Below, in pieces: positions 63,964 through 64,000 of a DNA stretch of 64,000 nucleotides. The notes below the pieces were generated by a model, which was given only the letters and a program-made list of their open reading frames with translations, did no database searches and was not told where the DNA came from. The DNA is from Streptomyces sp. NBC_01803 (GTDB lineage: Bacteria > Actinomycetota > Actinomycetes > Streptomycetales > Streptomycetaceae). Both the position numbers and the translations under genes were made by a program. Positions within the stretch are counted from its first letter, which is position 1; each line of letters begins with the position of its first letter. The stretch is from positions 5,450,001 through 5,514,000 of the forward strand of contig NZ_CP109073.1 in assembly GCF_035917415.1 (NCBI RefSeq), written 5' to 3'.

Positions 63964-64000
63964 TCCTGATCGACCACCTCGACGCGACGGTCTTCACCGC
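63960..64000 (+). CDS. Start of a downstream rib-operon gene (cut by window edge)
   Basis: A GTG at 63960 overlaps the ribE TGA (GTGA) and opens a frame of 13 codons, MILIDHLDATVFT, to the window end. The overlap suggests a real coupled gene. In Streptomyces a PnuC-like transporter gene often sits between ribE and ribBA, but these residues are too few to assign it. Confidence 0.55.
   Translation, partial: MILIDHLDATVFT

Overview
The window is high-GC actinobacterial chromosome, almost certainly from a Streptomyces or a very close relative. The main evidence is a near-canonical BldD with its c-di-GMP motif, a BldD-type operator in front of it, an sIHF/mIHF gene, DUF948/DUF6167 proteins beside alaS, an actinobacterial PriA without helicase motifs, many GTG starts and two likely TTG starts, and very strong third-position GC. 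The gene order ruvCAB-yajC-secDF-apt-relA ... hisS ... rpsD ... alaS-ruvX-mltG-aro ... efp-nusB-bldD-pyr-car ... sIHF-gmk-rpoZ-coaBC-metK-priA-fmt-rsmB-rpe ... rib matches, from memory, a conserved core arm of Streptomyces chromosomes.

Layout. 1-9.1 kb: Holliday-junction processing (ruvCAB), Sec accessory proteins (yajC, secD, secF), purine salvage (apt) and the bifunctional (p)ppGpp enzyme relA, all on +. 9.2-11.5 kb: two minus-strand genes (DUF349 protein, membrane-anchored cyclophilin). 11.6-15.8 kb: MBL hydrolase, hisS, a VKOR-family redox protein and rarA. 15.8-19.6 kb: a DUF2470 protein and rpsD, divergent around a good iron-box match, then a minus-strand STAND-type ATPase/TPR protein. 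19.8-32.8 kb: one long plus-strand run covering alaS, ruvX, mltG, five shikimate genes (aroE, C, K, B, Q), a P-loop protein, a degenerate M24 protein, efp and nusB. 32.9-43.6 kb: bldD on the minus strand, then the pyrimidine operon pyrR-pyrB-pyrC-(membrane protein)-carA-carB-pyrD-pyrF, with a PyrR-type leader hairpin ahead of it. All UMP-pathway genes are present except pyrE. 43.8-54.1 kb: sIHF, gmk, rpoZ, coaBC, metK, priA, fmt, rsmB and rpe. 54.2-61.8 kb: a more accessory stretch with a SorC-type regulator, a divergent LLM oxidoreductase/MarR pair with a palindromic operator, guaB1, a tandem duplication and methyltransferase relic, a secreted phospholipase A2, and a divergent MFS/ROK pair. 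61.9-64 kb: an FMN riboswitch driving ribD-ribE and the first 13 codons of a next gene.

Most of the window is housekeeping DNA. I found no CRISPR array, insertion sequence, prophage, tRNA, rRNA or biosynthetic cluster, and no complete new multi-gene system. The unusual signals are regulatory or degenerative. They include the iron box in a 55-bp divergent promoter beside a ribosomal protein gene, tandem BldD boxes, a PyrR hairpin that holds the Shine-Dalgarno sequence, overlapping palindromes between the LLM and MarR genes, an M24 protein lacking most metal ligands, an ATPase regulator that stops where a LuxR domain would normally start, and a perfect 32-bp tandem repeat next to a decayed methyltransferase. 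All family names rest on motif reading and memory, not on searches.
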